From the NCBI GenBank assembly GCA_965238265.1, contig OZ250185.1, forward strand, positions 3,596,001-3,660,000: 64,000 nucleotides of DNA, read 5' to 3'. This document shows positions 25,653 through 35,197 of this stretch, piece after piece; the first letter of the stretch is position 1; each line of letters starts with the position of its first letter. A model generated the notes under the pieces. That model saw only the letters and a list, made by a program, of their open reading frames with translations, was not told the origin of the DNA and searched no databases. The position numbers were made by a program, and so were the translations under genes. This DNA comes from JAJDUF01 sp965238265. GTDB lineage: Bacteria; Chloroflexota; UBA11872; UBA12225; JAJDUF01.

Positions 25653-26291
25653 ATGGCATACGTTGGCGGCCCGACTACTGCCCGGCGCGTCTTGATCGCC
25701 ATGGCGCAGCGCCGGCAGCGGCGGGGTACCGGGAGCGGCGCGGCCTTCGTGCGGGAGCGAACGGCGTGGCAGCAGTGGCCCAACCTCGACGCGGTCTTGA
25801 CATCCCTGGCTTGGGCCGTGGTGGGTGCGGTTGCGACGCGACAGTACATGCCGGAGCGGGCGACCAGAGACCTCGACGTCGTGGTCGCCAAGGCGGACGC
25901 AGCGGCGGCTCGCGCCAAGCTCCGGGCTGCAGGATACGCTTTTCGTGGCGAGCTGCGTATCGGCGGCTCGACGTGGCGTAGCCCGGACGGGCAGGACATA
26001 GATGTCATCGAAGGAGCCGATGCTTGGTGGCCGACTGCGCTGGCAGACGCCCAAGCCAACCGCGATGGGCAGGGCCTTCCGGTACTGCCGCTTCCGTACC
26101 TGGTGCTCATCAAGCTGCGGGCGGGGCGGACGCAGGACCTCGCCGACATTTCGCGGATGCTCGGTCTGGCAAACGCAGACGCGCGGGAGGCGGTGCGTAG
26201 GTTGGTCGCCCGCGAGTCCCCTGACGACTGCGACGATCTGGAAAGCCTTATCCGGCTCGGCGAGCTGGAGTTTGGCGAAGCGCCTCACTAG
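25653..26291 (+). CDS. Nucleotidyltransferase-fold protein (AbiEii/MNT-like)
   Basis: 213 residues. AWAVVGAVATRQYMPERATR then DLDVVVAKAD is the G-x-V-A...Y..R.T.DLD pattern of Pol-beta-type nucleotidyltransferases seen in AbiEii toxins and related proteins. GQDIDVIEGAD carries the third acidic residue. PYLVLIKLRAGRTQDLADIS is the conserved K-x-x-R-D block after the core. No AbiEi-type antitoxin is adjacent, so it is probably a stand-alone member. ATG 25653 with GAGAGGA upstream. Confidence 0.65.
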   Translation: MAYVGGPTTARRVLIAMAQRRQRRGTGSGAAFVRERTAWQQWPNLDAVLTSLAWAVVGAVATRQYMPERATRDLDVVVAKADAAAARAKLRAAGYAFRGELRIGGSTWRSPDGQDIDVIEGADAWWPTALADAQANRDGQGLPVLPLPYLVLIKLRAGRTQDLADISRMLGLANADAREAVRRLVARESPDDCDDLESLIRLGELEFGEAPH

Positions 26292-26321
26292 GGCAGAATC
26301 AGCGGGTGGGAGGCGGGGCTG

Positions 26322-26367
26322 GACCTACCCCCCCCGGTTCCTTCCCTGGCAGGGAAGGGGAGTCATT
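26322..26367. repeat. Intergenic repeat, family R1
   Basis: Copy of the CCTTCCCTGGCAGGGAAGGG palindrome with GAGTCATTG tail; between the nucleotidyltransferase and hyuB. Confidence 0.65.
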
Positions 26368-26397
26368 GAAGCGCCCTGACCGTCCGGGCATGAGGCC

Positions 26398-28047
26398 ATG
26401 ACAGCTACCGACACGCTGGACATCACCGTCACGCACCATCAGCTCGCCGCTATCGCCGAGGAGATGGGCGCGGCGCTCATTCGCACGTCCTACTCACCGA
26501 ACATCAAGGAGCGCCAGGACCTCTCCTGTGCGGTCTTCGACCGTACCGGGCGGATGGTGGCGCAAGCAGCACATATTCCCGTCCATCTCGGTGCCATGCC
26601 GCTCGCCGTGCAGGCGGCCCGCGAGGCCGTTGCCAACGATAGGTGGCGGCCGGGTGATGTCGTGATCCTGAATGATCCGTATCTTGGCGGTACCCACCTC
26701 CCCGACGTGACGATGGTTTCGCCCGTGTTCACCACCGCCAACGGGGGTAGCAAAAGTCGCGTGCTCATCGGCTTTGTCGCCAGTCGCGCGCACCAAGCCG
26801 ACATCGGTGGCATGAGTCCCGGCTCGATGCCGCTGGCGCGCGAGCTGTTCCAGGAAGGGCTGATTATCCCCCCGATCAAGTGGGTCCGTGCCGGGCGGGT
26901 ACAGGAGGACATTCTCGCGCTGATCCTCCGCAACGTGCGTACACCCGACGAACGCCGCGGCGACCTGTTCGCCCAGCGCGCTGCTCACCGGGTCGGCGAA
27001 CGCCGCTATGTCGCGCTCGCCGCGGCCATCGGGCCGGAGGCGCTCGGTCAGCGCCAGGACGCCTTGCTGGACTACGGCGAAGCACTCGCTCGTGCCACGC
27101 TCCGGCGCATCCCGGCCGGTACCTATAGCGCGGAGGACGTGCTCGACGACGATGGAGTCGGCGATGAGCCGGTGCCTATTCGCGTGACAATCGCCGCGTG
27201 CGATGGCGAGCTGCGCGTGGACTTTGCCGGCAGCGCCGACGAGGTACTCGGCTCGGTCAACGCGGTCCGCGCGGTGACGGTCTCGGCTGTCTCATACGTC
27301 GTGCGCTGTCTGGTTGGCGCCGATGGCGCGGCTGCGGCGTCGCCACTGCCGCTGAATGCCGGCACCATGCGCCCGGTCACCGTCCTTACCCCCGAGGGGT
27401 CGGTCGTCAACGCCCGCTGGCCGCACGCGGTTTCCGCCGGCAACGTCGAGACGGCCCAACGGATCGTGGATGTCGTGCTCGCTGCGCTCGCACTAGCGCT
27501 CCCGGACCTGATCCCGGCGTCGAGCTATGGGAGCATGAACAACGTTATCATTGGCGGCTACGATCCCGAACGGCAACGGGCCTTTACCTACTACGAGACC
27601 ATCGGGGGCGGACATGGCGGCGGGCCGCAAGGCGCCGGCCTCTCCGGCGCGCAGGCACACATGACGAACACCCTCAACACGCCCGCCGAGGCATTGGAGT
27701 ACGCCTATCCCCTTCAGGTGCAGGCGTACCGGCTACGGGAGGGGTCCGGAGGCGCCGGTCGCCACCGGGGGGGCGATGGCCTAGTGCGGGAAGTTGCGCT
27801 CGACGCGCCGGCCACCATCACCCTGCTCTCCGAACGGCGCCAGCGCGGCGCGCCGGGACTGGCCGGCGGCGCGCCGGGCAAACCGGGGGTGAATGCCGTG
27901 CGCCGCGCCGCCGGCGGTATCGAGCGGCTGCCCGGCAAGTGCGAGCGTCACCTGGCAGCCGGCGATCTGTTGATGATTGAGACACCGGGCGGCGGCGGGT
28001 GGGGCACGCCCCCGGCCAGTGGCGAGGAGCCGGTGACCAGTGGCTAG
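26398..28047 (+). CDS. hyuB: Hydantoinase B / acetone carboxylase alpha-type subunit
   Basis: 549 residues with the HyuB hallmarks: THHQLAAIAEEMGAALIRTS, DLSCAVFDRTGRMVAQAAHI, VHLGAMPLAVQAA, GDVVILNDPYLGGTHLPDVT and GGGHGGGPQGAGLSGAQAHM. HyuA and HyuB together form ATP-dependent hydantoin or oxoproline hydrolases or carboxylases; the substrate cannot be read from sequence. The stop overlaps the start of hyuA by eight bases, so the subunits are coupled. Confidence 0.88.
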   Translation: MTATDTLDITVTHHQLAAIAEEMGAALIRTSYSPNIKERQDLSCAVFDRTGRMVAQAAHIPVHLGAMPLAVQAAREAVANDRWRPGDVVILNDPYLGGTHLPDVTMVSPVFTTANGGSKSRVLIGFVASRAHQADIGGMSPGSMPLARELFQEGLIIPPIKWVRAGRVQEDILALILRNVRTPDERRGDLFAQRAAHRVGERRYVALAAAIGPEALGQRQDALLDYGEALARATLRRIPAGTYSAEDVLDDDGVGDEPVPIRVTIAACDGELRVDFAGSADEVLGSVNAVRAVTVSAVSYVVRCLVGADGAAAASPLPLNAGTMRPVTVLTPEGSVVNARWPHAVSAGNVETAQRIVDVVLAALALALPDLIPASSYGSMNNVIIGGYDPERQRAFTYYETIGGGHGGGPQGAGLSGAQAHMTNTLNTPAEALEYAYPLQVQAYRLREGSGGAGRHRGGDGLVREVALDAPATITLLSERRQRGAPGLAGGAPGKPGVNAVRRAAGGIERLPGKCERHLAAGDLLMIETPGGGGWGTPPASGEEPVTSG

Positions 28048-30202
28048 GAACGACGAGCCGGCGGCGCGAGTCGGTGTGGACGTGGGCGGCACGTTCACCG
28101 ATTTCGTGGTACTGGAGACGGGGCGGCTCACCGTCCGAAAACGGCTATCCACCCCGCACGATCCGGCGGTCGCGGTGCTAAACGGTCTTGAGGGCCTCGG
28201 CGTCGGACCCCAAATACCCATAGCGCACGGCTCGACGGTCGCTACCAATGCCCTGCTAGAGCGTCGCGGGGCGCGGGTTGCGCTTATCACGACGCGGGGC
28301 TTTGCCGACGTGCTGGAGATCGGCCGGCAGGCCCGGCCGCAGCTGTATGACCTGCGGCCGACCCGTCCGCCCGCGCTCGTGCCCCGTTCGCTGCGCTTCG
28401 AGGTGGACGAGCGCATGGATCGCCACGGCCGGCCGCGGCGGGCACTCTCCGACGAGCAAGTTGCTGCGGTCGTTTCCCAGATCGTCGCCTCCGGGGCCAC
28501 GGCGGCGGCGGTCTGTCTGCTCTTCTCGTTTGCGAATCCGGCCCACGAGCAAGCTATCGGCACGGCCTTACAGCGGGCCGGTATAGACGTATCGCTCTCC
28601 TCCGACATCTTGCCGGAGTTCCGCGAGTTCGAGCGCACCAGCACGACGGTTGCGAACGCCTACCTGCGCCCGGTCGTAACGGCCTACCTGGAGCAGCTGA
28701 CGGCGGCGCTTGGCTCGCGCTTGTGGGTGATGCAGTCCGACGGCACGACGGTGCCTCCCGACCGGCTGGCCGTCCGGCCGGTACAGGCAGTCCTCAGCGG
28801 GCCGGCCGGCGGCATTGTCGGCGCGCTCGCCGTGGCGCGTGCCGGGGGACGGGCGGCCCGCCAAAGCGGCACGGATGGTGGGAGGGGTGGTGCCGCTTTG
28901 GCGGGCCGGCGGAACATCCTGACGCTCGATATGGGCGGCACTTCGACCGACGTTGCGTTCTGTCCCGGCACACCTGTCCTGGAGACACAGCACGAGATCG
29001 GTGGAGTGGTGCTCAACCTGCCGATGCTCGCTATCCACACCGTCGGCGCGGGCGGCGGCTCCATTGCCCGTCGCGATGTCGCCGGGGGGCTGCACGTCGG
29101 CCCGGCGAGCGCCGGCGCGAGTCCCGGCCCGGCCTGTTACGGTCGCGGCGGTACCGCTCCGACGGTGACTGACGCCAATCTGGTCTTAGGCCGGCTACAC
29201 CCCAACTGGCGCTTGGGTGGCGAGGTGCGGCTGGACCGGGCGGCGGCGCGCGCCGCCGTGCTATCGCTGGGCGACGACACGCCGCGGTCGGATCGGGACG
29301 CCGACGCGGCGGCCGTCACGCTGGCCAACGCGATCATCCGGGTGGTCAACGCGCATATGGCCCGCGCCTTGCGCGTCATCTCCATCGAGCGCGGCTACGA
29401 CCCGCGCCGGTGCGCGTTAGTCGCCTTCGGTGGTGCCGGCCCCTTGCATGCAGCGGCGCTCGCCGAGGCGTTGGATATCCGGGAGGTGATCGTGCCGCGC
29501 TACCCGGGCATCTTGTCGGCAGTGGGTGCCGCGCTGGCCGAGGTCGAGCGATCCTATTCCCGCACCGTGATGCTCACTGTCGAGCGAGACGCGCCGGAGT
29601 CGTCGGCAGTCGCTACGGCCCTGGCAAACGCCTACGACGCCCTAGAGCACCAGGCGAGCAGCGAGCTGCGGGCAACCTTGGGGCCGGTGCGCCTCGAACT
29701 CCGGCGGTCACTGGACTGTCGCTATCAAGGCCAGTCACACGAGCTATTAGTGGCAGCCGGCCGACCACGACGAGTCCGGGCGGGTCGGACACCGACAAGC
29801 CAACTGGGGGGCAAGCCCGGGGCAGAGCTACAGGCGCTCCAGGCGGCCGTGCGGTCGTTCGACCGCCTGCACCACCGCCGGTACGGGTATCACCAACCGG
29901 GCCGGGCCGTCGAAATCGTCACGATTCGACTACGCGCCCGCCACCCCCAACCGAGCATGGCCCTACCGGAGGTCCCGCTCGACCATAAGAGCGGCGCGCC
30001 GGTGCCGGCTGGGCATACTAAGCTCTGGGACGACGCGCAAGCGGTGCCGGCGCCTATCTTCGAGCGCGAACGCTGTGGTCCGGGAACTCAACTGGTCGGG
30101 CCGGCCTTGATCGTCCAAGCGGATGCAACGACCGTGCTCCCCGCCGGGTGGTCGGCCCACGCGGACCACTACAGCTCGCTGCTGCTGCGCCGGTGCGCTT
30201 AG
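28040..30202 (+). CDS. hyuA: Hydantoinase A / oxoprolinase-type subunit with an inserted palindromic element
   Basis: 720 residues, GTG start at 28040 followed directly by RVGVDVGGTFTDFVVLETGR, the ATP-binding strand of the HyuA family. Further blocks: GSTVATNALLERRGARVALI, SDILPEFREFERTSTTVANAYL, LDMGGTSTDVAFC and VAFGGAGPLHAAALAEALD. Between ARAGG and RNILTLDMGG the protein has an extra RAARQSGTDGGRGGAALAG encoded by a perfect palindrome (28855-28907); family members normally pass straight from one to the other. The frame is intact, so the enzyme may still work with a loop at that site. Confidence 0.88.
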   Translation: MARNDEPAARVGVDVGGTFTDFVVLETGRLTVRKRLSTPHDPAVAVLNGLEGLGVGPQIPIAHGSTVATNALLERRGARVALITTRGFADVLEIGRQARPQLYDLRPTRPPALVPRSLRFEVDERMDRHGRPRRALSDEQVAAVVSQIVASGATAAAVCLLFSFANPAHEQAIGTALQRAGIDVSLSSDILPEFREFERTSTTVANAYLRPVVTAYLEQLTAALGSRLWVMQSDGTTVPPDRLAVRPVQAVLSGPAGGIVGALAVARAGGRAARQSGTDGGRGGAALAGRRNILTLDMGGTSTDVAFCPGTPVLETQHEIGGVVLNLPMLAIHTVGAGGGSIARRDVAGGLHVGPASAGASPGPACYGRGGTAPTVTDANLVLGRLHPNWRLGGEVRLDRAAARAAVLSLGDDTPRSDRDADAAAVTLANAIIRVVNAHMARALRVISIERGYDPRRCALVAFGGAGPLHAAALAEALDIREVIVPRYPGILSAVGAALAEVERSYSRTVMLTVERDAPESSAVATALANAYDALEHQASSELRATLGPVRLELRRSLDCRYQGQSHELLVAAGRPRRVRAGRTPTSQLGGKPGAELQALQAAVRSFDRLHHRRYGYHQPGRAVEIVTIRLRARHPQPSMALPEVPLDHKSGAPVPAGHTKLWDDAQAVPAPIFERERCGPGTQLVGPALIVQADATTVLPAGWSAHADHYSSLLLRRCA
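28855..28907. mobile_element. Palindromic element P1 inside hyuA, in frame
   Basis: Perfect 18-base arms GGCCCGCCAAAGCGGCAC (28855-28872) and its complement (28890-28907) enclose a 17-base loop GGATGGTGGGAGGGGTG. Loop length and the GGATGGTG start match the copies at 20553-20597 and 31190-31236. Confidence 0.75.
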
Positions 30203-30252
30203 GCAAGACCTCAACACGCGGCCAATCGGCCGCTGCGAGGAGTAAATAGGTT

Positions 30253-31158
30253 GTGATAATCCGCATCTTCCTGCGTGGGTTACTGACCCTGCCGCTACTC
30301 ATCCTCGTGTTTACCCTGGCTGTCGTGTACGCCTTACGCACGACGGTACTCACACCGGAGTTCATCACGGGTCGGCTTGTCACCGTGCAGCTCTACGACC
30401 ACCTCTACGACGAGATGATGGACACCGTGCTGCGGGGCGAGGGGCAGGGTGATTCCGAGGCGGTAGAGCCGCCTGTGGTGGCCATGCTGGAAACCGGGCG
30501 TCGCCCCGTTACCACCTATCTGGCCAGCAAGATCGAGGGCTTCATTGCCGATCTGTACCGCTGGCTGGAGGTAGTAGATGCACCGGCGCCGGTGCTCGAT
30601 CTGACGGACCTCGGACAACTGAGCCAGCGCATCGAGGCAGAGCTGACTCGACGTGACAAGCTCACTCCCCAGCTGCGGGTGCCGCTACGTCTCATCATCA
30701 GTCGCGTTGTCCCAGAGGAACCCATCACGCTCGCCTCCCTCTGGGACGACGACCCGGCTGCTCTGCATGAGGTCGAGCGCGTCCGCGCCGCCATTCGGCA
30801 ACTCTCCTTTGCCACGTGGATGCTGGCCGCAGCCGTTGGCGTGAACGCCCTGCTGATCCTGCTCTTGGGCAGCGGATTCGGCTCACAGCTGCGCGGGCTA
30901 GGCGTGGCGCTGCTCCCGGCGGCGGCAGTGGGCCTGCTGGGCGCGGTGCTGAGTATCTCGTTCGACACTTGGCTCACTCTGCTGCCCGTAGCATGGCCAC
31001 CACCGGACTTCACGATGTCCGCCGGATTAGCCCAGGCCAGCTTGGCGCTCGTCAGCGGCATCGTCGGTGGCGTAGGGGCGCAGCTGCTACTGGCTGCCAT
31101 CGTCACATTCGCCGTCGCAGTGGGTCTCATTGCCGCTAGCTTGGCGGATCTGCTCTGA
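30253..31158 (+). CDS. Membrane protein of unknown function
   Basis: 301 residues: one span at the N-terminus (LTLPLLILVFTLAVVYAL), a soluble middle of about 150 residues, and three to four C-terminal spans from about 195 (FATWMLAAAVGVNALLILLL, GLGVALLPAAAVGLLGAV, LLLAAIVTFAVAVGLIAASL). The layout resembles other uncharacterised Chloroflexota membrane proteins. GTG start with AGGAGTAAATAGG upstream; 50 bases behind hyuA. Confidence 0.6.
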   Translation: MIIRIFLRGLLTLPLLILVFTLAVVYALRTTVLTPEFITGRLVTVQLYDHLYDEMMDTVLRGEGQGDSEAVEPPVVAMLETGRRPVTTYLASKIEGFIADLYRWLEVVDAPAPVLDLTDLGQLSQRIEAELTRRDKLTPQLRVPLRLIISRVVPEEPITLASLWDDDPAALHEVERVRAAIRQLSFATWMLAAAVGVNALLILLLGSGFGSQLRGLGVALLPAAAVGLLGAVLSISFDTWLTLLPVAWPPPDFTMSAGLAQASLALVSGIVGGVGAQLLLAAIVTFAVAVGLIAASLADLL

Positions 31159-31189
31159 CCGTGAGGGGGGACGGGACTCACCCCCTGAC

Positions 31190-31236
31190 GGGCCATAGCC
31201 GCACGGATAGTGCCAGGTGTGGTGCGGCTTTGGCCC
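31190..31236. mobile_element. Palindromic element P1, intergenic copy
   Basis: Arms 31190-31204 and 31222-31236 (15 bases, one mismatch) around the 17-base loop GGATAGTGCCAGGTGTG, almost the loop of the copy at 20567-20583. An R2 palindrome follows at 31238-31274. Confidence 0.7.
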
Positions 31237-31237
31237 A

Positions 31238-31274
31238 TCACCCGGCCCCCTCTCCACACATGTGGAGAGGGGGC
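31238..31274. repeat. CCCCCTCTCCACA palindrome (family R2)
   Basis: CCCCCTCTCCACACATGTGG then AGAGGGGG. Positioned just behind the stop of the PEP-utilising-domain gene on the minus strand, where it could act as terminator. Confidence 0.6.
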
Positions 31275-31276
31275 GT

Positions 31277-33193
31277 TTATATGAGGCGGACGGTTCCGGC
31301 GGCGGCGTCCAACTCGATGGTGGCTCCGTCGGGGATGCGGCTGGTCGCTTGGGGGACATTCACCACGGCCGGGATACTGTATTCGCGGGCGACGATGGAG
31401 CCGTGCGAGAGCTGACCGCCGATCTCGACGACCAGCCCCCGTACTAAGGGGAACAGCGGCGACCAGGCCGGGTCGGTGGCCGGGCAGACGAGGATATCGC
31501 CCGGCTGCAAGCGCCCAAACTCCTCCGGCTGGCGGATCACCCGCGCCGTCCCCCGCGCTCGGCCGGCGCTGACCCCCAGCCCGCGTAAAGTCACCGGCCC
31601 GGGAGCAGCTGGGATATTGCCCGGCGCCGCTGGTGGGGCCGGGGCTGGGGCGGCTGCCGGCTGGCCGGAGCCAGCTGCCCCAAAGCCGGTCAGCGTCGGC
31701 GGGGGGCGGCGCCCGGCGCCCGGCGGCGCCGGGCCCTGACCGCGGGCAAACCGTTCGAGCGCATCGAGGTCAGCACATTCGTCGGGCACCGTGATACGAC
31801 AGTATTGGGCGTAGCGGGCGCGTCGCGCGGCTATGACCGCCCGCAAATGGCCTGGCTCGCGTGCCGTCTCCCCCGGCGCTGCGACCCCACTACGCCGTGG
31901 TAGCAGGCCCGCACATACACCGCCGGCCTGTTGCCGCAGCCGTGGGGTGGTTCCCGGCGCTACCACACGACGAATCTCCGCCCCTGTGAGCCAGAAGTAC
32001 TCATCCGGGTGATCGAGCCAGCCGCGGCCCACCATCCGCCGTCCCAGCTCCAGATCGCGCCGTCGCAATTGGGCGGTGATCCGCACGACCCGAAAGCGGT
32101 TGGCCTCTCGCATGGCGAGGGCTTGACGCAAGGCTCCGAGGCGCCAACGTACATACGGCCAGCGTCGTCCCACGGCTTGCCTGATTGTCTCTCGCGCCTG
32201 CCGCGCCTGCCGCCGCTGTTGAGCGACCGCACCCGCAGCGTCGGGAGCAGTCGGAGCGCGGACGTACTGAGCGACAACACCGAATAGGTAGCCTGGAGCC
32301 TCTCGAAAGCGCGGGTTGGCGCTGTCGGACTCGAACAGGCCCCGATCACCGAACCGGTCGAGGGCCCGCTCGAAGTGGTCGAGCGTGCGGGTGCCACGGA
32401 GCGTCTCCCGGAGGTCGGCCCCCGGGCCGCGCGCGGCCGCGAGAGAGCGCCTCGCTTGTGGCTCTGCTCGCGCTATGGCCGCCACGCGCATCAGCGCGAG
32501 GGGCAATTCTGCGCTGATGTTGCCCTCACCGGCGACCGCTTGGTTTATCGCCGCCGCGGGTGCGGCGAGACGACTATGCAAGGCACGGGCCAGCTCGTGA
32601 AAGTGCGTGGTGGCCGCGGCGGTCAGGTAGACCGTGTGGTAGAAGAACCGCCCTAGCTCCGGCGCCATCCGCTCGAAATCTGCCAGTAGGTCGGCATCCG
32701 CAGCGCGCCGCAGCACGCGGTCCGTTGCCAAGGATAGCTCGGCGAGCGTGCCCTCGACGCGACCAAACCAGCGCTCGGTAGCCGGCACCGCGCGGAGCTG
32801 GCGGAACAGGCTGCTGAGTACGACCAGCCAGCGCCGCGCGACACGTGGCCAATCCCATTGCAGAGACGGCCGGGCCAGCTCAAGGCCCCGTCCGACAGCC
32901 TGGTCGTTCAGCTCCGGCGGCAAGCCAAGCTCGGCCATCATGCTGCGTATCAGGCCAACATTGAAGTAGGGACGACCCGCAGCAGCGCGGAAGAGCATCG
33001 CGCCGTCGGGAAAGCGGTAGCCCCCTACTTCGAACGCAGCGAGCATCTGCGGCCCACTGGCGGCTTCGAGCTGGAACATGAAGAGCGGCGACGGAAGCTC
33101 AGGCAAGATTTCCTTGACATTGGCCCGGGACCATTGATCCCGTCCGTTGGCACGCAGCCTTGGCATCGTCGGTATGTCGCCTCCGAGAAGCAC
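31277..33193 (-). CDS. PEP-synthase/rifampin-phosphotransferase-like protein without ATP-grasp domain
   Basis: 638 residues. The C-terminal ~100 residues are a PEP-utilising mobile (phosphohistidine) domain: GRARGTARVI, LVCPATDPAWSPLFPLVRGL, and EIGGQLSHGSIVAREYSIPA with the catalytic His. Residues 15-60 (WSRANVKEILPELPSPL) match the start of the central part of PEP-synthase-like proteins. The ~300-residue ATP-grasp domain that should precede it is absent, and nothing coding for it lies within 400 bases upstream. The middle is Arg/Ala-rich and helical, with a Pro/Gly/Ala linker before the mobile domain. Phosphotransfer would need a separate partner; alternatively it is a degenerate member. 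Confidence 0.75.
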   Translation of the reverse strand: MLLGGDIPTMPRLRANGRDQWSRANVKEILPELPSPLFMFQLEAASGPQMLAAFEVGGYRFPDGAMLFRAAAGRPYFNVGLIRSMMAELGLPPELNDQAVGRGLELARPSLQWDWPRVARRWLVVLSSLFRQLRAVPATERWFGRVEGTLAELSLATDRVLRRAADADLLADFERMAPELGRFFYHTVYLTAAATTHFHELARALHSRLAAPAAAINQAVAGEGNISAELPLALMRVAAIARAEPQARRSLAAARGPGADLRETLRGTRTLDHFERALDRFGDRGLFESDSANPRFREAPGYLFGVVAQYVRAPTAPDAAGAVAQQRRQARQARETIRQAVGRRWPYVRWRLGALRQALAMREANRFRVVRITAQLRRRDLELGRRMVGRGWLDHPDEYFWLTGAEIRRVVAPGTTPRLRQQAGGVCAGLLPRRSGVAAPGETAREPGHLRAVIAARRARYAQYCRITVPDECADLDALERFARGQGPAPPGAGRRPPPTLTGFGAAGSGQPAAAPAPAPPAAPGNIPAAPGPVTLRGLGVSAGRARGTARVIRQPEEFGRLQPGDILVCPATDPAWSPLFPLVRGLVVEIGGQLSHGSIVAREYSIPAVVNVPQATSRIPDGATIELDAAAGTVRLI

Positions 33194-33627
33194 TGCCGGG
33201 CTATTGATGATGCTACTGTAGCGGTGCGACTTGCCGGCACTACCGGGCGGCTGGCAAGATGCTGGCTGGGATGGCTAGACCACGGCGACAGAACAGGCGT
33301 AATGGCGGACATAATGGCGATGGAAGTGCCCGACGTGATGATCGTGGTGGCGCTCATCATTATGTCGGTGGCGGCCACTCTTGTTGTCGCGACCACCACC
33401 CCGGGAATCAAGATCACTGAATCCAAACACTTTAATATGGATGAAGGTGTTTGGCCTTCTCCTTGGTGCCATTCTCATTTGGATTGGCGGAACCCTATTG
33501 GTCTTTGGCATGGCGCTGCGTTAGCGCGTTTACCGCGCCAAGTGACCCACCCAGGTTGCGGGAGCGAGCAGCATCGGGCAGTATCTCGGGCAAGCGGGCG
33601 GAGCGGGCAAGCAAAGGAGAGACGCGC
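33194..33627. other. Spacer with possible micro-proteins only
   Basis: Between the mobile-domain gene and the aldehyde dehydrogenase lie hydrophobic short frames on the plus strand (MIVVALIIMSVAATLVV at about 33336-33390, and the frame at 33441). No recognised gene. Confidence 0.4.
33441..33524 (+). CDS. Possible 27-residue membrane peptide
   Basis: ATG 33441 to TAG 33522-33524 encodes MKVFGLLLGAILIWIGG then TLLVFGMALR, a single clean transmembrane helix with a positive C-terminus. No good ribosome binding site. The composition is lower in GC than the flanks. Offered as a candidate only. Confidence 0.3.
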   Translation: MKVFGLLLGAILIWIGGTLLVFGMALR

Positions 33628-35043
33628 ATGAAGATGCACATCGGCAGTTCCTGGGTAGACAAAGACGAGCGCATTGACGTACTCAATCCCTACGATGGCA
33701 GCATCGTGGACACGGTCCCCAGAGCGGAGGCCAGCGACATTGACCGCGCCCTGGCGACTGCCGTGCGCGGTGCAGAGATCATGCACAAGCTCACCGGCTA
33801 CGAGCGCTACAAGATTCTGCACAAGGCCGCAGACCTGATTAGCGAGCGGGCCGCGAGCTTTGCTGAGACGATCACGCTGGAGGGCGGCAAAGTCAAAGCC
33901 GAAGCCCTGATCGAGGCGGAGCGGGCCGCCGAGATCATCTATCTCTCGGCCGAGGAAGCCAAGCGGCTCGGCAGCGAGGTCATTCCGCTCGACGGTGCGC
34001 CGGGCGTCACCGGCAAATTTGGCTTCACCATTCGCGTGCCGTGCGGGATAGTCGTGGCGATCTCGCCCTTCAACTTCCCGCTGCACCTGGTCTGTCACAA
34101 GGTCGGCCCAGGTCTTGCTGCCGGGAACGCCGTCGTGCTGAAGCCGGCCACCGACACGCCGCTCTCGGGACTGCGGTTGGTCGAGGTCATGCTCGAAGCC
34201 GGGTGTCCGCCGGAAGCGCTCCAATGTCTGACCGGCTCCGGCGCCGAGATCGGGGATGCCTTGGTCAGCGATCCGCGGGTCCGCAAGATCACCTTCACGG
34301 GCAGCCGCGACGTGGGCGAGCACATCTGCCGCACGGCCGGGCTGAAGAAGGTGACCATGGAGCTAGGCTCCAACTCCCCGGTCATCATCATGCCCGACGC
34401 CGACATGAACAAGGTCACGACGGCGCTCGCCGCCACCGGCTACGCGCACGCCGGGCAGGTCTGTATCTCCACCCAGCGGGTCTACGCCAACCGCCAGATT
34501 TATAGCGACTTCCTCGACGCTTTCGCGGACAGCGTGAAGGGCATCACGACCGGCGATCCGCGCCAGGAAGGCGTCAAGATGGGGCCAATGATCCGCGAAA
34601 GCGATGCCGTCCGGGTCGAGGAATGGGTCCAGGAAGCGGTGGCCGGCGGCGCGCGCCTGGTCGCCGGCGGTCAGCGCAACGGCACGCTCATGGCGCCAAC
34701 CCTGTTAGCCGATGTCAAGCCGGAGATGCGTATTTCCTGCGACGAGGTGTTCGGCCCGGCCGTCGGTGTGACGCCGGTTGACGATATTGACGAAGCGATT
34801 GCCCAAGCCAACAGCACGAATTACGGCCTGAGCACGGCGATCTTTACCGAGAACCTGGCTTGGGCGATGAAGTTCGCACTGGAGGCGGAGGCCGGCAACA
34901 TCCACATCAACTGGGGCACCCAATGGCGGGCCGACCTGATGCCCTACGGCGGCCTGAAAGATAGCGGGATGGGCAAGGAAGGCCCGAAGTACGCCGTCGA
35001 AGAGATGACCGAGACGAAGATGGTCGTCTTCCACCTCCCCTAG
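33628..35043 (+). CDS. NAD(P)-dependent aldehyde dehydrogenase
   Basis: 471 residues of the ALDH superfamily. PCGIVVAISPFNFPLHLVCH is the cofactor-binding start, FTGSRDVGEHI the Rossmann loop, MELGSNSPVII the general-base Glu and GYAHAGQVCISTQRVY the catalytic Cys. The C-terminus shows MPYGGLKDSGMGKEGPKYAV. Similarity is nearest to the GapN / lactaldehyde dehydrogenase group; substrate not assigned. ATG 33628 follows AAAGGAGAG. Confidence 0.85.
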   Translation: MKMHIGSSWVDKDERIDVLNPYDGSIVDTVPRAEASDIDRALATAVRGAEIMHKLTGYERYKILHKAADLISERAASFAETITLEGGKVKAEALIEAERAAEIIYLSAEEAKRLGSEVIPLDGAPGVTGKFGFTIRVPCGIVVAISPFNFPLHLVCHKVGPGLAAGNAVVLKPATDTPLSGLRLVEVMLEAGCPPEALQCLTGSGAEIGDALVSDPRVRKITFTGSRDVGEHICRTAGLKKVTMELGSNSPVIIMPDADMNKVTTALAATGYAHAGQVCISTQRVYANRQIYSDFLDAFADSVKGITTGDPRQEGVKMGPMIRESDAVRVEEWVQEAVAGGARLVAGGQRNGTLMAPTLLADVKPEMRISCDEVFGPAVGVTPVDDIDEAIAQANSTNYGLSTAIFTENLAWAMKFALEAEAGNIHINWGTQWRADLMPYGGLKDSGMGKEGPKYAVEEMTETKMVVFHLP

Positions 35044-35059
35044 AATGAGCTTCTGAGCA

Positions 35060-35197
35060 CACCTACCCCCACCCCCCTCCCTGAAGGGAAGGGGCTACAG
35101 GCCATCGTGCTGACTGCCTTCCCTGGAAGGAAGCGGCGGCCGGTCTCTGCCATGACTCCCCTTCCCTGCTAGGGAAGGGGCCGGGGGTTAGGTCCCA
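35060..35197. repeat. Three R1-type palindromes at the 3' end of recF
   Basis: CCTCCCTGAAGGGAAGGGG (35075), CCTTCCCTGGAAGGAAG (35120) and CCCCTTCCCTGCTAGGGAAG (35157). The last continues GGGGCCGGGGGTTAGGT, the mirror image of the usual CCTAACCCCCGGCCCC edge. Its TTA at 35188-35190 is the recF stop codon on the other strand. Confidence 0.6.
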
